From NCBI RefSeq assembly GCF_006385175.1, contig NZ_VFIY01000018.1, positions 1 to 64,000 on the forward strand: a stretch of DNA of 64,000 nt. Reading direction: 5' to 3'. Shown here in pieces: positions 6,732 to 15,553 of the stretch. The notes under the pieces were generated by a model. That model was given only the letters and a program-made list of their open reading frames with translations. It ran no database searches and was not told the origin of the DNA. Positions within the stretch are counted from its first letter, which is position 1. Each line of letters opens with the position of its first letter. Source of the DNA: Emcibacter nanhaiensis (lineage in GTDB: Bacteria > Pseudomonadota > Alphaproteobacteria > Sphingomonadales > Emcibacteraceae). The position numbers and the translations under genes were made by a program.

Positions 6732-8858
6732 CTAGAATTTCACCAGAAGACCACCGCCGGCACCGAAACGGGACATGTGACCGCCGACCAGTGATATCCG
6801 CTTGTTGATTTCATATTCAAGAAGGGTTTCCCACTCGTCATCGGTATCCCAGGACCATTCAAAAGATAATCTGGGTGTAAGCTGTACTTCACTTGCCAAC
6901 GCGAACCGAACATGCCCCTTTGTATCAACCCGCAGGTCTGCTTCGATCAACAGAGGCAACACATAGCGGGCCCCAATCATGGACACATTTCGCTCGTGCC
7001 AGTTCCCGTCTTCCTGTTCACGCTCGAACCAGCCGCCGGCGTAAAGTTTCAAAAACCGGTCAATGGTCCTGCTATAGGCAATTTCGCCTTCATAAGCGCC
7101 GTCATAATCCGCCTCGACCATGGCGGACAACATATTGTAACTGTTCCTGGTCCAGACTTTCGCCGTCGCCACATGACTCTGGGCCGACAGGTCGGCAAAG
7201 CTGTACCAGTGCCGATCCCCGGAAATTTTCCGCACTGTCTCTTTTGTCAGCCGGCTTGTTTCGGCGTAACTGACGACCCGGGCCATTCCGGCCTTCATGT
7301 GGTAGAGATTGTGGCAATGAAAAAACCAGTCCTTTTCCTCATTGGCGTCAAACTCGATAATCACCGTCGCCATCGGCGGAACATTGACGGTATGTTTCAA
7401 GGGGCTGCGATCGCCCCTGCCGTTCAGCACCCTGAAAAAATGACCATGCAGATGGATCGGATGATGCATCATGGTTTCGTTTTTGAGGACAAAACGGACC
7501 CTTTCCCCCTTGCGGATCAGGATCTGGTCCGCTGCAGACAAGACCTTGTTGTCAAAGGACCAGACATAGTCCTCCATATTTCCCGTCAGCAACAAATTCA
7601 CTTCGCGCAACGGACCGGCATTCCTGAGGCTGGTATCCTCAAGTCCCTCGAGACGGCTGTAATCGGTCATGTAAGGGACAACAGGTTCAGCCGGCTGGCT
7701 CATCATCATTGAGCCGTGCCCCATTTGACTGTGGTCCATCTGGCTATGGTCCATATTCCCATGCCCCATGGCTCCATGGTCCATGCCTTTTTGTTCCATC
7801 TGACTGTGGTTCATGGATTCATGTTCCATGCCGCCATGATCGCCGTGAGACATGACATAGGGATCAGGGGCTGGTGCCTCGGGCGCTACCACCTTCTCGC
7901 CATGTCCAAGATAAGCAGAAGCATATCCGGTCCCGTCCTCGGAGGTGGCGCGGAATTCATAGGCCCCGTGGTCAGGAATTTCGACAATCATATCCCAGGT
8001 TTCCGCAATGGCTGTGCGCAACCGCTTGACCTGGAAGGGTTTGACATCCACCCCGTCGGCAGCGACCACAGTCATCGGGCCACCGGCGAATTCCACATTG
8101 AAATAGCTGGATGCCGCCGCGTTGATGACCCTGAGGCGGATCTTTTCACCGGGCATGATGTGATGCTCTGAAACCGGCTTGCCATTGATCAGGAACAGAT
8201 CATAACCCACATCGGAAATATCCATGGGCCCCATGCGGTTCCAGGAACCGTCGAGGCGGTTTTTCACCGCCTGCCAGCCATGGGCCAGCACCCGGTCCCA
8301 GGACTGCACGCTGTCCTTCTTCACGGCATAATAGTCCCCGTCGCGTTTCAGGTTGCGGATCACCTGGTTTGGATTTTCATCGGTCCAGTCGGACAGCACC
8401 ATCACCAGATCATGATCGACCCGGTATTTTTCCTCTTTCGGGTGGAAAACTATCGGGCCATAGACGCCGCGCTGTTCCTGTAGTCCGGTGTGGGAATGAT
8501 ACCAGTAGGTGCCGCTGTGAATGACAGGATATTCATAGGTAAAACTGCTGTGCGCAGCGATCGGCTGAGTAGTCAGATACGGCACGCCGTCCTGATCGTT
8601 GGGCAGCAGAACCCCGTGCCAGTGGATAGAACTTTCCACGTCCATTTTGTTATGGAAGGTGACCCTGAGGGTATCCCCTTCCCGGGCTTCAATGGTTGGC
8701 CCGGGAATGCCGCCGCCCACCGTCAGGGCCTGGACCGGCTTACCGGTAAAATTGACAGTCTTCTCTGCAATATCAATAGAATATTCAACGACTTCCGCCT
8801 TCGCGGGAAGCCAACTCAACATCGCGCTGGTGAAAATCAGCGCTGAAATATTTTTCAT
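6732..8858 (-). CDS. CopA-type multicopper oxidase fused to a CopB-like beta-barrel tail
   Basis: A secreted multicopper oxidase for copper tolerance, probably oxidising Cu(I) outside the cytoplasm. A signal peptide ends near AKA (residues 19-21). Copper ligands are visible in HWHG (79-82), HSH (121-123), HPIHLHGH and HCHNLYHMKAGM (from H514). Between domains 2 and 3 a Met/His-rich linker (about residues 340-392) repeats MDHSQM- and HGxM-type units and could bind Cu(I). After the oxidase ends near residue 533, about 175 further residues look like amphipathic beta strands and finish in LLVKF with a terminal Phe, as in outer-membrane proteins and the barrel of CopB. CopA proteins normally end with the oxidase. 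ATG at 8858 has GGAGC upstream. The next genes form a copper-handling cluster. Confidence 0.87.
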   Translation of the reverse strand: MKNISALIFTSAMLSWLPAKAEVVEYSIDIAEKTVNFTGKPVQALTVGGGIPGPTIEAREGDTLRVTFHNKMDVESSIHWHGVLLPNDQDGVPYLTTQPIAAHSSFTYEYPVIHSGTYWYHSHTGLQEQRGVYGPIVFHPKEEKYRVDHDLVMVLSDWTDENPNQVIRNLKRDGDYYAVKKDSVQSWDRVLAHGWQAVKNRLDGSWNRMGPMDISDVGYDLFLINGKPVSEHHIMPGEKIRLRVINAAASSYFNVEFAGGPMTVVAADGVDVKPFQVKRLRTAIAETWDMIVEIPDHGAYEFRATSEDGTGYASAYLGHGEKVVAPEAPAPDPYVMSHGDHGGMEHESMNHSQMEQKGMDHGAMGHGNMDHSQMDHSQMGHGSMMMSQPAEPVVPYMTDYSRLEGLEDTSLRNAGPLREVNLLLTGNMEDYVWSFDNKVLSAADQILIRKGERVRFVLKNETMMHHPIHLHGHFFRVLNGRGDRSPLKHTVNVPPMATVIIEFDANEEKDWFFHCHNLYHMKAGMARVVSYAETSRLTKETVRKISGDRHWYSFADLSAQSHVATAKVWTRNSYNMLSAMVEADYDGAYEGEIAYSRTIDRFLKLYAGGWFEREQEDGNWHERNVSMIGARYVLPLLIEADLRVDTKGHVRFALASEVQLTPRLSFEWSWDTDDEWETLLEYEINKRISLVGGHMSRFGAGGGLLVKF

Positions 8859-8894
8859 ATTTTTGCTCCAGGAATTTGATCTGAATTATTTAGG

Positions 8895-9251
8895 TCAGAT
8901 CATCGTCCTGGGAGGCGGAGAATGGAGAGGTGCCAGATATTCCTCCGGAATATTCCCGGCAGGATTAAAGGCCTGGACAACCTTGTGGAAGGCTTCCCTG
9001 CCGCCAAAATCAGCAGGCAAGATAACAGCGGAGCAGGACAGCATGGCATCACAGTGACAGGAGACTTTCCCGGCGTGTCCGGCACTGTTGTCCGACATAT
9101 CTTCGTGACAGGGCATGTCCTGCGACATGCCGGCCGCGTTCACCGCGGCGGCATGTTCGCATGCCCTGGCCGCACTGTGCTCAACCCCGGTTGCCGAAAC
9201 AGCGACCAGAAGCAGAACAGCCAGAGAGATGACTTGCCGAACTCTTTTCAT
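8895..9251 (-). CDS. Small Met/His/Cys-rich exported protein
   Basis: A 118-residue protein with a signal peptide (MKRVRQVISLAVLLLVAVSA) and a mature part holding clustered potential metal ligands: CEHAAA, MSQDMPCHEDM, HAGKVSCHCDAM and LSCS. It resembles small copper-associated exported proteins (DUF2946-like), but I cannot confirm the family. It lies 36 bases upstream of the multicopper oxidase on the same strand, so a periplasmic copper-binding or delivery role is a reasonable inference. The open frame extends to 9338, but ATG at 9251 begins the signal peptide. Confidence 0.65.
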   Translation of the reverse strand: MKRVRQVISLAVLLLVAVSATGVEHSAARACEHAAAVNAAGMSQDMPCHEDMSDNSAGHAGKVSCHCDAMLSCSAVILPADFGGREAFHKVVQAFNPAGNIPEEYLAPLHSPPPRTMI

Positions 9252-9291
9252 AAGAAGAAAGGTATACGCTGTTTGCAAAACTTGTCCACGC

Positions 9292-10020
9292 TTATTTTCC
9301 CCGCAGCAACCAGCGGAAGTCACGTTTTCCGAACGCATAGAAAATAAGAATTACACCGCTCAGAACAATAAACAGCCCCACAGACGCGGCACTTACCAGT
9401 AGCAGATTATTGATATCAGTGCGTTCTTCATAATCCATAATATGCAACATCCAGAAGAAGTCGTGCCGGCGCCAGATATCTGACCTGACCCGAATGATTT
9501 TTGCAGTATCTGGGGAAATATACAGGCTGCTGTTGATGTCGTCATCGAAATCCACTCGCCACAGCGGCAGCCGGACACCGCTGATTTCCCCGACCGGCTC
9601 TTCAAGCCAGGAGACAGCGCGCACCTTTCCCTGCCCTGCATATCTCTCCTCAGCAATGTTCAGCGCATCTTGTTTGTCGATTTTACGAAAATCCAGTCCG
9701 GTCAGGGCATTAAAAAGGAATATATCCTGTCCCACCCCAACCTGGTAAACCGGGTGTCCCCGATAGAGGAGCAGCGAAAGAGTACTGACGTCCTGCCCCG
9801 CGAAATGGGCCAGAATTACCGACGGTGAAACATAGTCCTGCGACGGAGAAAGGGTCTGAGCAGGTTCTTCAGAAACAAGGTGATTGCCGCGAACCTCCCC
9901 GATTGGAAACCAGGACATGATGAAACCGCTGAGTGTCCAGAGCAAAAACTGGATCCCGACAATCAGGCCGAGCCATTTGTGGATACGCCTCAGCCAGAAA
10001 TTATAGTTTATTTTTTTCAT
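9292..10020 (-). CDS. PepSY-domain inner-membrane protein
   Basis: A 242-residue PepSY-associated membrane protein. It starts with the family's RRIHKWLGLIVGIQFLLWTLSGFIM, the first transmembrane segment, has a periplasmic PepSY-like region in the middle, HDFFWMLHIMDY near residue 188, and a second membrane segment (LLLVSAASVGLFIVLSGVILIFY) near the C-terminus. Relatives often accompany iron or copper reduction and siderophore uptake. It lies about 40 bases upstream of the Met/His/Cys-rich protein on the same strand, which suggests a three-gene copper operon. The biochemical role is not established. Confidence 0.8.
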   Translation of the reverse strand: MKKINYNFWLRRIHKWLGLIVGIQFLLWTLSGFIMSWFPIGEVRGNHLVSEEPAQTLSPSQDYVSPSVILAHFAGQDVSTLSLLLYRGHPVYQVGVGQDIFLFNALTGLDFRKIDKQDALNIAEERYAGQGKVRAVSWLEEPVGEISGVRLPLWRVDFDDDINSSLYISPDTAKIIRVRSDIWRRHDFFWMLHIMDYEERTDINNLLLVSAASVGLFIVLSGVILIFYAFGKRDFRWLLRGK

Positions 10021-10065
10021 CGTGCTTTTCCGGGCCGCTGTCGAGCAACGGCCCGGGCAATTGAA

Positions 10066-11706
10066 TTATTTCATCATGGCATCGCGCATGGCGCGGAATT
10101 CGGTCCCTTCCCGCCAGTTGGGGAAAGTTTTTTCGCCGGCAAGCCGGAGACCGATTTCATAGATCAGCGTCAGGTCGGCCACCGCACCGGACATATCCCA
10201 GTCCTCGGAATATTCGTCAGACGGCTTGTGATAATTCTTGGCGGTATATTCTTCCGCCTGCTTGAGGAACCATTCCTCGCCATGGGCGATGGAATCCACC
10301 CCGCTATCAAGATAAAGGGCCGGCACGCCAACCTTGCCGAGGCTGAAATGATCCGAGCGATAATAATAGCCCCGTTCCGGCGTCGGATCCGGGCGCACAA
10401 CCCGGCCAACCTTCTCAGCCGCCGCGACAACATAGTCGTCAAGGTCCGAATTGCCATAGCCCACCACAGTCACATCCCGGGTCGGGCCCAGATAGTTCAG
10501 CACATCCATATTGATGGCTGCCACCGTCTTGTCGAGTGGCACAAGGGGACGCTGGCCATAATATTGCGAGCCCAGCAGCCCCTGCTCTTCCGCCGTCACC
10601 GCCATCAGCATGATCGACCGTTTCGGCTTTACCGCACCATTCTTGTAGGCATGGGCCAGTTCAATCAGTCCCGCTGTGCCGGAAGCATTGTCCAGGGCGC
10701 CATTGTAAATCTGGTCGCCTTCCAGACTCTCATCCTTGCCCAGATGATCCCAGTGCGCCATGTGGATGATATATTCGTCAGGCCGCTCGGTGCCCGGCAG
10801 AACCGCCACCACATTGTGGGATTTGGAATGGCGGACCTTGTTTTTCATGTCCAGGGACATTTTGGCCTTGAGGGGGACGGGTTTGAACTCCGCCTTTGTT
10901 GCCGCTACCTTCTCAGCGGCATAGTCAAGCCCGGCGGCGGCAAAGACCTTTTCTGCCGTTGCCCCCGGGATCCAGCCTTCAATTTTCACCCGGTTCATAT
11001 TGCCGTCGGCAGTTTCCAGCGAGAACAGCGGGCCGGACCAGCTGCCCTGCACCACTTCCCAGGGATAGGCCGCCGGGGCGGTCTCGTGAATAATGATTGC
11101 CGCTTCAGCGCCCTGGCGCGCGGCTTCCTCATACTTGTAGGTCCAGCGCCCGTAATAGGTCATGGCATTGCCGGTAAACAGCTCCGGATCCTGGGTGGCA
11201 TAGCCCGGGTCATTGACCAGGATGACCACGGTTTTGCCCTTGACATCCAGGCCTTCATAATCGTTCCAGCCATATTCCGGGGCAACAATGCCGTAACCGA
11301 CAAACACCATGTCGGAATCTTTTACGGAAACTTCGCCAACAACCCGTTTGGTCCAGGCCATATATCCCGGACCATACTCAAGTGTCTGGTCCCCCGCCTC
11401 CTGGGAGATGGTCATGACCGCATCGGGAGATGCAGTGATTTCCACCATGTCGAGTTCCTGGAAATAGCTGTCGCCATTGCCGGGCTTCCAGCCTGCTTCC
11501 TCAAATTTCTTTTTCAGGAAATTGATGGTTTTCTCTTCTCCGACAGAAGACGGCGCCCGGCCTTCAAATTCGTCAGAGGCCAGTATCTTGATATTTTCCT
11601 TGAGGCGGGACGCGTCGATATCGACCACATCCTGTTTCTTGCCGTCCTCGCCGCCGCAGGCGGCCAAAGACAGTGACATTATGATCCCGAACAGATATCT
11701 TTTCAT
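10066..11706 (-). CDS. M28-family zinc aminopeptidase with PA domain, lipoprotein
   Basis: A 546-residue envelope peptidase. MKRYLFGIIMSLSLAACGG is a lipoprotein signal with lipobox LAAC. A protease-associated (PA) insert covers roughly residues 125-280. The M28 zinc site is visible as HWDHLG, GALDNASG, TAEEQGLLGS, INMDV and YHKPSDE. The substrate is expected to be the N-terminal residue of peptides. The frame stays open to 11937; ATG at 11706 is chosen for the signal peptide and the GGAG upstream. It is divergent from the flavoprotein gene at 11779, with only 72 bases between them. Confidence 0.88.
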   Translation of the reverse strand: MKRYLFGIIMSLSLAACGGEDGKKQDVVDIDASRLKENIKILASDEFEGRAPSSVGEEKTINFLKKKFEEAGWKPGNGDSYFQELDMVEITASPDAVMTISQEAGDQTLEYGPGYMAWTKRVVGEVSVKDSDMVFVGYGIVAPEYGWNDYEGLDVKGKTVVILVNDPGYATQDPELFTGNAMTYYGRWTYKYEEAARQGAEAAIIIHETAPAAYPWEVVQGSWSGPLFSLETADGNMNRVKIEGWIPGATAEKVFAAAGLDYAAEKVAATKAEFKPVPLKAKMSLDMKNKVRHSKSHNVVAVLPGTERPDEYIIHMAHWDHLGKDESLEGDQIYNGALDNASGTAGLIELAHAYKNGAVKPKRSIMLMAVTAEEQGLLGSQYYGQRPLVPLDKTVAAINMDVLNYLGPTRDVTVVGYGNSDLDDYVVAAAEKVGRVVRPDPTPERGYYYRSDHFSLGKVGVPALYLDSGVDSIAHGEEWFLKQAEEYTAKNYHKPSDEYSEDWDMSGAVADLTLIYEIGLRLAGEKTFPNWREGTEFRAMRDAMMK

Positions 11707-11778
11707 TTTATTCTCCATTTTTATCTCAGGGACGCTAACACAGCTGCAGCATTCCTGAAAAGGGCATACAGGTGATAA

Positions 11779-12897
11779 ATGGATATTTTCGAGGTTGATA
11801 CCGTTGTCATCGGTGCCGGTGTGGTGGGACTTGCCTGTGCCAGGGCGCTGGCCCGCGCCGGACATGAGGTCTATCTGCTGGAGAAGGAAAACACCTTCGG
11901 CACCGGCATCAGCTCCCGAAACAGCGAAGTCATTCATGCCGGCCTATACTATCCCCCGGACAGCCTCAAGGCGGAACTATGTGTGCGCGGCAACAGGATG
12001 ATGCGCCAGTTTTGCGACGACTTTCATGTGGACTACCGCATGCCGGGCAAGCTGGTGGTCGCGACAACGGAAGAGGAAATCGCCAAACTCGAAATCATCA
12101 AGGCCAACGCCGAACAGTGCGAGGTTACTGACCTGACAATTTTAAACAGGCAGGAATGCCGTGTGCTCGAACCGGAGCTGGAGGTGTTGGCCGCGCTCCA
12201 TTCCCCCTCCAGCGGCATCGTCGACAGCCACGGACTGATGCTGGCCCTGCTCGGTGATGCGGAGGCTCATGGCACGGTTGCGGCCTACGGGGCGGAAATG
12301 ACGGGAATATCCACCGCAGCCGGTGGCGGTTTTATCGTCAGTCGGGACGATCCTTCCGGCGACAGGATTGAAATCCTCTGCCAATACCTGGTCAATGCCG
12401 CCGGACTGGGGGCGACCCGGCTAGCCTCAACATTCCGGGAACTCGACCCGCAAACCATCCCGCGCACCTGGTTCGCCAAGGGCAACTATTTTTCCTATGC
12501 CGGGAAACTGCCGTTCCGGCATTTGATCTATCCGGTGCCGACAAAAGGCAGCCTCGGCACCCACCTGACCCCGGACCTGGGTGGACAGGGCAAATTCGGC
12601 CCCGATATTCAATGGGTTACGGAGGAAAATTACGATGTGGATGAAAGCCGTAAGCCGCTGTTTGTGAACTCAATCCGCAAATACTGGCCGGGCCTGGATG
12701 AAAACCGGCTGCAGCCTGCCTACAGCGGCATCCGCCCCAAGGTGGTCGCGCCGGACATCGCCAGCCAGGATTTCATTATCCAGGGTCCACGGGATCACGG
12801 CCTCCAGGGCTTTGTCAACCTGATGGGAATTGAATCCCCGGGCCTGACCAGTTCCCTGGCCATTGCCGAAAAAGTTGTGGCAAAGATAGGGGATTAG
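11779..12897 (+). CDS. FAD-dependent oxidoreductase, L-2-hydroxyglutarate-oxidase-like
   Basis: A 372-residue DAO-superfamily flavoprotein. The dinucleotide-binding motif VVIGAGVVGLACARALARAG is at the N-terminus, followed by E in LLEKE for the ribose. SSRNSEVIHAGLYYPP is the signature of the L-2-hydroxyglutarate dehydrogenase/oxidase (LhgO) group, and YSGIRPK and GIESPGLTSSLAI near the end also fit. It probably oxidises a 2-hydroxy acid at the membrane surface. AGGTGAT precedes the ATG. Its stop codon overlaps that of the convergent GntR-family regulator, a plausible partner. The exact substrate is not certain. Confidence 0.8.
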   Translation: MDIFEVDTVVIGAGVVGLACARALARAGHEVYLLEKENTFGTGISSRNSEVIHAGLYYPPDSLKAELCVRGNRMMRQFCDDFHVDYRMPGKLVVATTEEEIAKLEIIKANAEQCEVTDLTILNRQECRVLEPELEVLAALHSPSSGIVDSHGLMLALLGDAEAHGTVAAYGAEMTGISTAAGGGFIVSRDDPSGDRIEILCQYLVNAAGLGATRLASTFRELDPQTIPRTWFAKGNYFSYAGKLPFRHLIYPVPTKGSLGTHLTPDLGGQGKFGPDIQWVTEENYDVDESRKPLFVNSIRKYWPGLDENRLQPAYSGIRPKVVAPDIASQDFIIQGPRDHGLQGFVNLMGIESPGLTSSLAIAEKVVAKIGD

Positions 12898-13592
12898 TCC
12901 CCTTTAGTCGCCCCGTCCTGGTTGGCGGAAATAAAGTCGGTAACAATATCTCCGACCGTCAGGATATGCTCGGCCATGAGGCGGGTTGCTTTTTCTACGT
13001 CCCGGTCGCGGCAGGCCTGCAGGATGTCGGCATGTTCCTCACGCCCCTTTTCCGCCTGCCCTTCCATGGAAATCTGCAGTCGCTGGTAGCGATCCGTATT
13101 GTCATGCAGGGAACGGCAGAGCGCCATGGTGATCGGCGTATTGCCCGGGCTGTACAGTGTCCAGTGGAATTTCCAGTTGAGCTCGGACCAGCTGGCGGTG
13201 TTCACACCGGAGTCCACAGCCTTGTCATATACGGCCAGGGCGTCTTCAGCATCCTCGATGTCCTTGTCGGTCATATTGGGAATGGCATGTTCCAGCATAT
13301 CGCATTCAAGCATGGCGCGGAGACGGAACAATTCACGGACTTCGTCAACGCTCAGAGGTTTTACTACCGCCCCCCGGTGAGGCTGAAATTCGACCAGGCC
13401 ATCGCCTTCCAGAAGAAACAACGCCTCGCGAACGGGAATACGACTTGTCCCCAGGTCCTTGGCCAGCGCATCCTGACGCAAACGTGTCTCGGCCGGATAC
13501 TGCCCGGCGATAATCCGTTCCTTCAGGATTTCATAAATATTGTCTACCGCAGTCTTTTTGGACAAGACCCTCTGCCCAGACTTGATGTTCAT
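12894..13592 (-). CDS. GntR-family transcriptional regulator, FadR/FCD subfamily
   Basis: A 232-residue DNA-binding regulator. The N-terminal winged helix (AVDNIYEILKERIIAGQYPAETRLRQ region, residues 14-75) includes the GntR signature RIPVREALFLLEGDGLV. The C-terminal all-helical FCD domain contains ELFRLRAMLECDMLEHA, the D...H...H metal or ligand site and an AEHILTVGDIV tail. GAGGAAGC precedes the ATG. It ends on the stop of the convergent flavoprotein, whose substrate or product may be its ligand. This is inference from position only. Confidence 0.88.
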   Translation of the reverse strand: MNIKSGQRVLSKKTAVDNIYEILKERIIAGQYPAETRLRQDALAKDLGTSRIPVREALFLLEGDGLVEFQPHRGAVVKPLSVDEVRELFRLRAMLECDMLEHAIPNMTDKDIEDAEDALAVYDKAVDSGVNTASWSELNWKFHWTLYSPGNTPITMALCRSLHDNTDRYQRLQISMEGQAEKGREEHADILQACRDRDVEKATRLMAEHILTVGDIVTDFISANQDGATKGD

Positions 13593-13724
13593 GCTTCCTC
13601 ACTCCAACAAATGTGTCAGATTTTATAACCTGTTTTGTTTTCGCTGTAAAATCTAATAGTTGCCAAGAAGATAAACGCATTTTTCTTTTTTAGAGAATAA
13701 TCTTCAGTGCTTGAGTAATTGTGT

Positions 13725-13732
13725 TGTACAAT
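13725..13732. promoter_or_regulatory. TTGTACAA palindrome upstream of the PAS array
   Basis: A perfect 8-bp palindrome, TTGTACAA, in the 209-bp region between the GntR-family gene and the first PAS gene of the array. FadR-type regulators often bind short palindromes of this kind, so it might serve the adjacent regulator, but an 8-mer can arise by chance. Confidence 0.25.
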
Positions 13733-13801
13733 GGACTTTGAATGATGTCCGGTCAAAATCGGACTCAGAAGTTTTTTGTGTATCTGCCGCCACCGAAAAA
13801 T

Positions 13802-14260
13802 ATGTTCAAATCGCCTATAGATAACTCAGATTTAGATCTGGCTCCCCTGAAAGCACTGTTCAACTATTGGCAGAAAATCAGGGGAGAGCGGGATATGCCA
13901 GCCAAAGCGGATTTCTCGCCAGCGGCCGTCCCTAAACTTCTTCCCTATATCGCCCTCTTTGAAGTTGAAGAAAATCCCCGACGGTACCGTACTCGACTGG
14001 TCGGTTCAAAGATTACTGAGATCTTTGGATTGAACATAACAGGGGCTTATACAGACGAGCGTCCCGAATTCGACGAATTCATGAAACGCCAAAGTTGGCT
14101 GGTGGAGAACAAAACACCCTATCTCTACATTGACTCGCTTGAATGGATTAACAAGGAATATCTTCATTACAAGGGCTTGGGCTTGCCTTTCTCCGATGAC
14201 ATGGAAAATGTAAACTTTATCATGTACGGGGTTTTCAACTATTCTCCCGACACCCGTTAA
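13802..14260 (+). CDS. Single-domain PAS_5 protein, array member 1
   Basis: A 152-residue PAS_5 protein. It starts MFKSPIDNSD, like the other members, then shows FNYWQKIRGERDMP, ENPRRYRTRLVGSKI, WLVENKTPYLY and LGLPFSDDMENV, the conserved elements of the family. It has no output domain, signal peptide or membrane segment. The frame is open from 13742, but ATG at 13802 matches the paralogues. No good ribosome binding site precedes it. A 189-bp AT-rich gap to the next copy leaves room for a separate promoter. Confidence 0.85.
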   Translation: MFKSPIDNSDLDLAPLKALFNYWQKIRGERDMPAKADFSPAAVPKLLPYIALFEVEENPRRYRTRLVGSKITEIFGLNITGAYTDERPEFDEFMKRQSWLVENKTPYLYIDSLEWINKEYLHYKGLGLPFSDDMENVNFIMYGVFNYSPDTR

Positions 14261-14449
14261 AGAGGCGGGTTTCAGGTTTCTGCGGGATGTTGCCCATCTA
14301 AAATCCGTTTGCTGCATGGAAAATCTGCACATACAGAGACAAAATCAATGTATTACTGTCTTCTGATGTTTAATTATTGTATACCTTATACCAGCTAAAC
14401 TACTTAAAGATAAAAATTAGGGGCCAACATCTCTGGAATACTGCGAGTA

Positions 14450-14932
14450 ATGTTCAAGTCACCTGTAAAACTATCCGATATCGAGCCGGAGCCTCTTCAA
14501 AAACTATTCAGCTATTGGCAAAAGATAAGGGCGGACCGCAAAATGCCTGCCAAACAGGATTTTAACCCATCGGATGTGCCATCATTGTTACCCTACATCA
14601 CCTTGATCGATGTCGAAGAAAATCCGCGTCGCTACCGCACACGGCTGGCCGGCACAGAAAACACCCGGGTTCTCGGTTTCGACCCAACCGGCCGATATTT
14701 TGAGGAGACACCTCAACTATCCGGTGCGATCAAAAGGTTTACCTGGCTGGTAGAACATAAGGAACCCTACCTCTACAGGGGTTCGCTCAAATGGTCTGAC
14801 AAGGACTTCCTGGACTACTATAGTATTGCGCTCCCTTTTTCTGATGACGATAAAAATGTAAACATACTCTTGTTCGGGGTGTATTATCTGTTCATCGAAG
14901 AAAGTGAACATGGGATGGAGCATAATGTATAA
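14450..14932 (+). CDS. Single-domain PAS_5 protein, array member 2
   Basis: A 160-residue PAS_5 protein starting MFKSPVKLSDIEPEPLQ, with FSYWQKIRADRKMP, ENPRRYRTRLAGTEN, WLVEHKEPYLY and ALPFSDDDKNVN. The variable central segment differs from its neighbours. The C-terminus (EESEHGMEHNV) is longer than that of most copies because it runs into the next gene: its last 8 bases overlap the start of member 3, with ATGTATAA shared. That overlap suggests translational coupling of the two. Confidence 0.85.
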   Translation: MFKSPVKLSDIEPEPLQKLFSYWQKIRADRKMPAKQDFNPSDVPSLLPYITLIDVEENPRRYRTRLAGTENTRVLGFDPTGRYFEETPQLSGAIKRFTWLVEHKEPYLYRGSLKWSDKDFLDYYSIALPFSDDDKNVNILLFGVYYLFIEESEHGMEHNV

Positions 14933-15404
14933 ATCACCGGTTGTTGCTGAAGATATAAAACCGGATCATCTGAAAGAGCTTTTCATATACTGGCAAAAAA
15001 TCAGGGGCAATAAACCCATGCCGAGCCGTGCAGATTTTCATCCGGAAGAACTTCCGGCGGTCCTGCCACATATTGTCCTCTTCGACGTCAGCGACAAAAA
15101 ACCCTACCGTTATTTCACCCGCCTGGTGGGCACGGAAACCGTCAGAGCCATGGGGTTTGATTTCACCGGAAAATACCTTGATGAAATCCCCTCACTTTCC
15201 GCCGTTCAGGAGAGGTTCGACTGGATTTCTGAAAACGGAACTCCCTATTATTATCAGGGAAAACTGGTGTGGTCGGAAAAATCATATATGGATTATTGCA
15301 CCCTTGCGCTGCCCTTTTCCAACGATGGTAAAAAGGTGAATATCCTGATGTACGGAACCGATTACTATTTGCCAGACGACCACCCGGAACGATGGTATTC
15401 CTGA
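14925..15404 (+). CDS. Single-domain PAS_5 protein, array member 3
   Basis: A 159-residue PAS_5 protein beginning MYKSPVVAEDIKPDHLK, the only array member with MYKSP in place of MFK. It has FIYWQKIRGNKPMP, a one-residue insertion in KKPYRYFTRLVGTE, WISENGTPYYY and LALPFSNDGKKVN. The ATG at 14925 lies inside the end of member 2 with GGAG five bases upstream. An earlier in-frame ATG at 14904 is less likely given the paralogues. Both genes should be on one transcript. Confidence 0.85.
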   Translation: MYKSPVVAEDIKPDHLKELFIYWQKIRGNKPMPSRADFHPEELPAVLPHIVLFDVSDKKPYRYFTRLVGTETVRAMGFDFTGKYLDEIPSLSAVQERFDWISENGTPYYYQGKLVWSEKSYMDYCTLALPFSNDGKKVNILMYGTDYYLPDDHPERWYS

Positions 15405-15553
15405 CAGCGCAAATGCACAAACCTGGATAAAAACAACAAGTTGGTAATGTCCTGCACAGAGGAAAACCGAATTCATACAATATTTACTTTAACTTAAATT
15501 CTAACCCACTAAAATAATTCAGGGACAAACATACTGCGGAGGCGGGGACTTAA

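Noticed and set aside
7699-7852. Repetitive DNA in the oxidase gene examined as a possible CRISPR-like array.
   Set aside because: The repeats follow the reading frame and encode Met/His units; there are no spacers.
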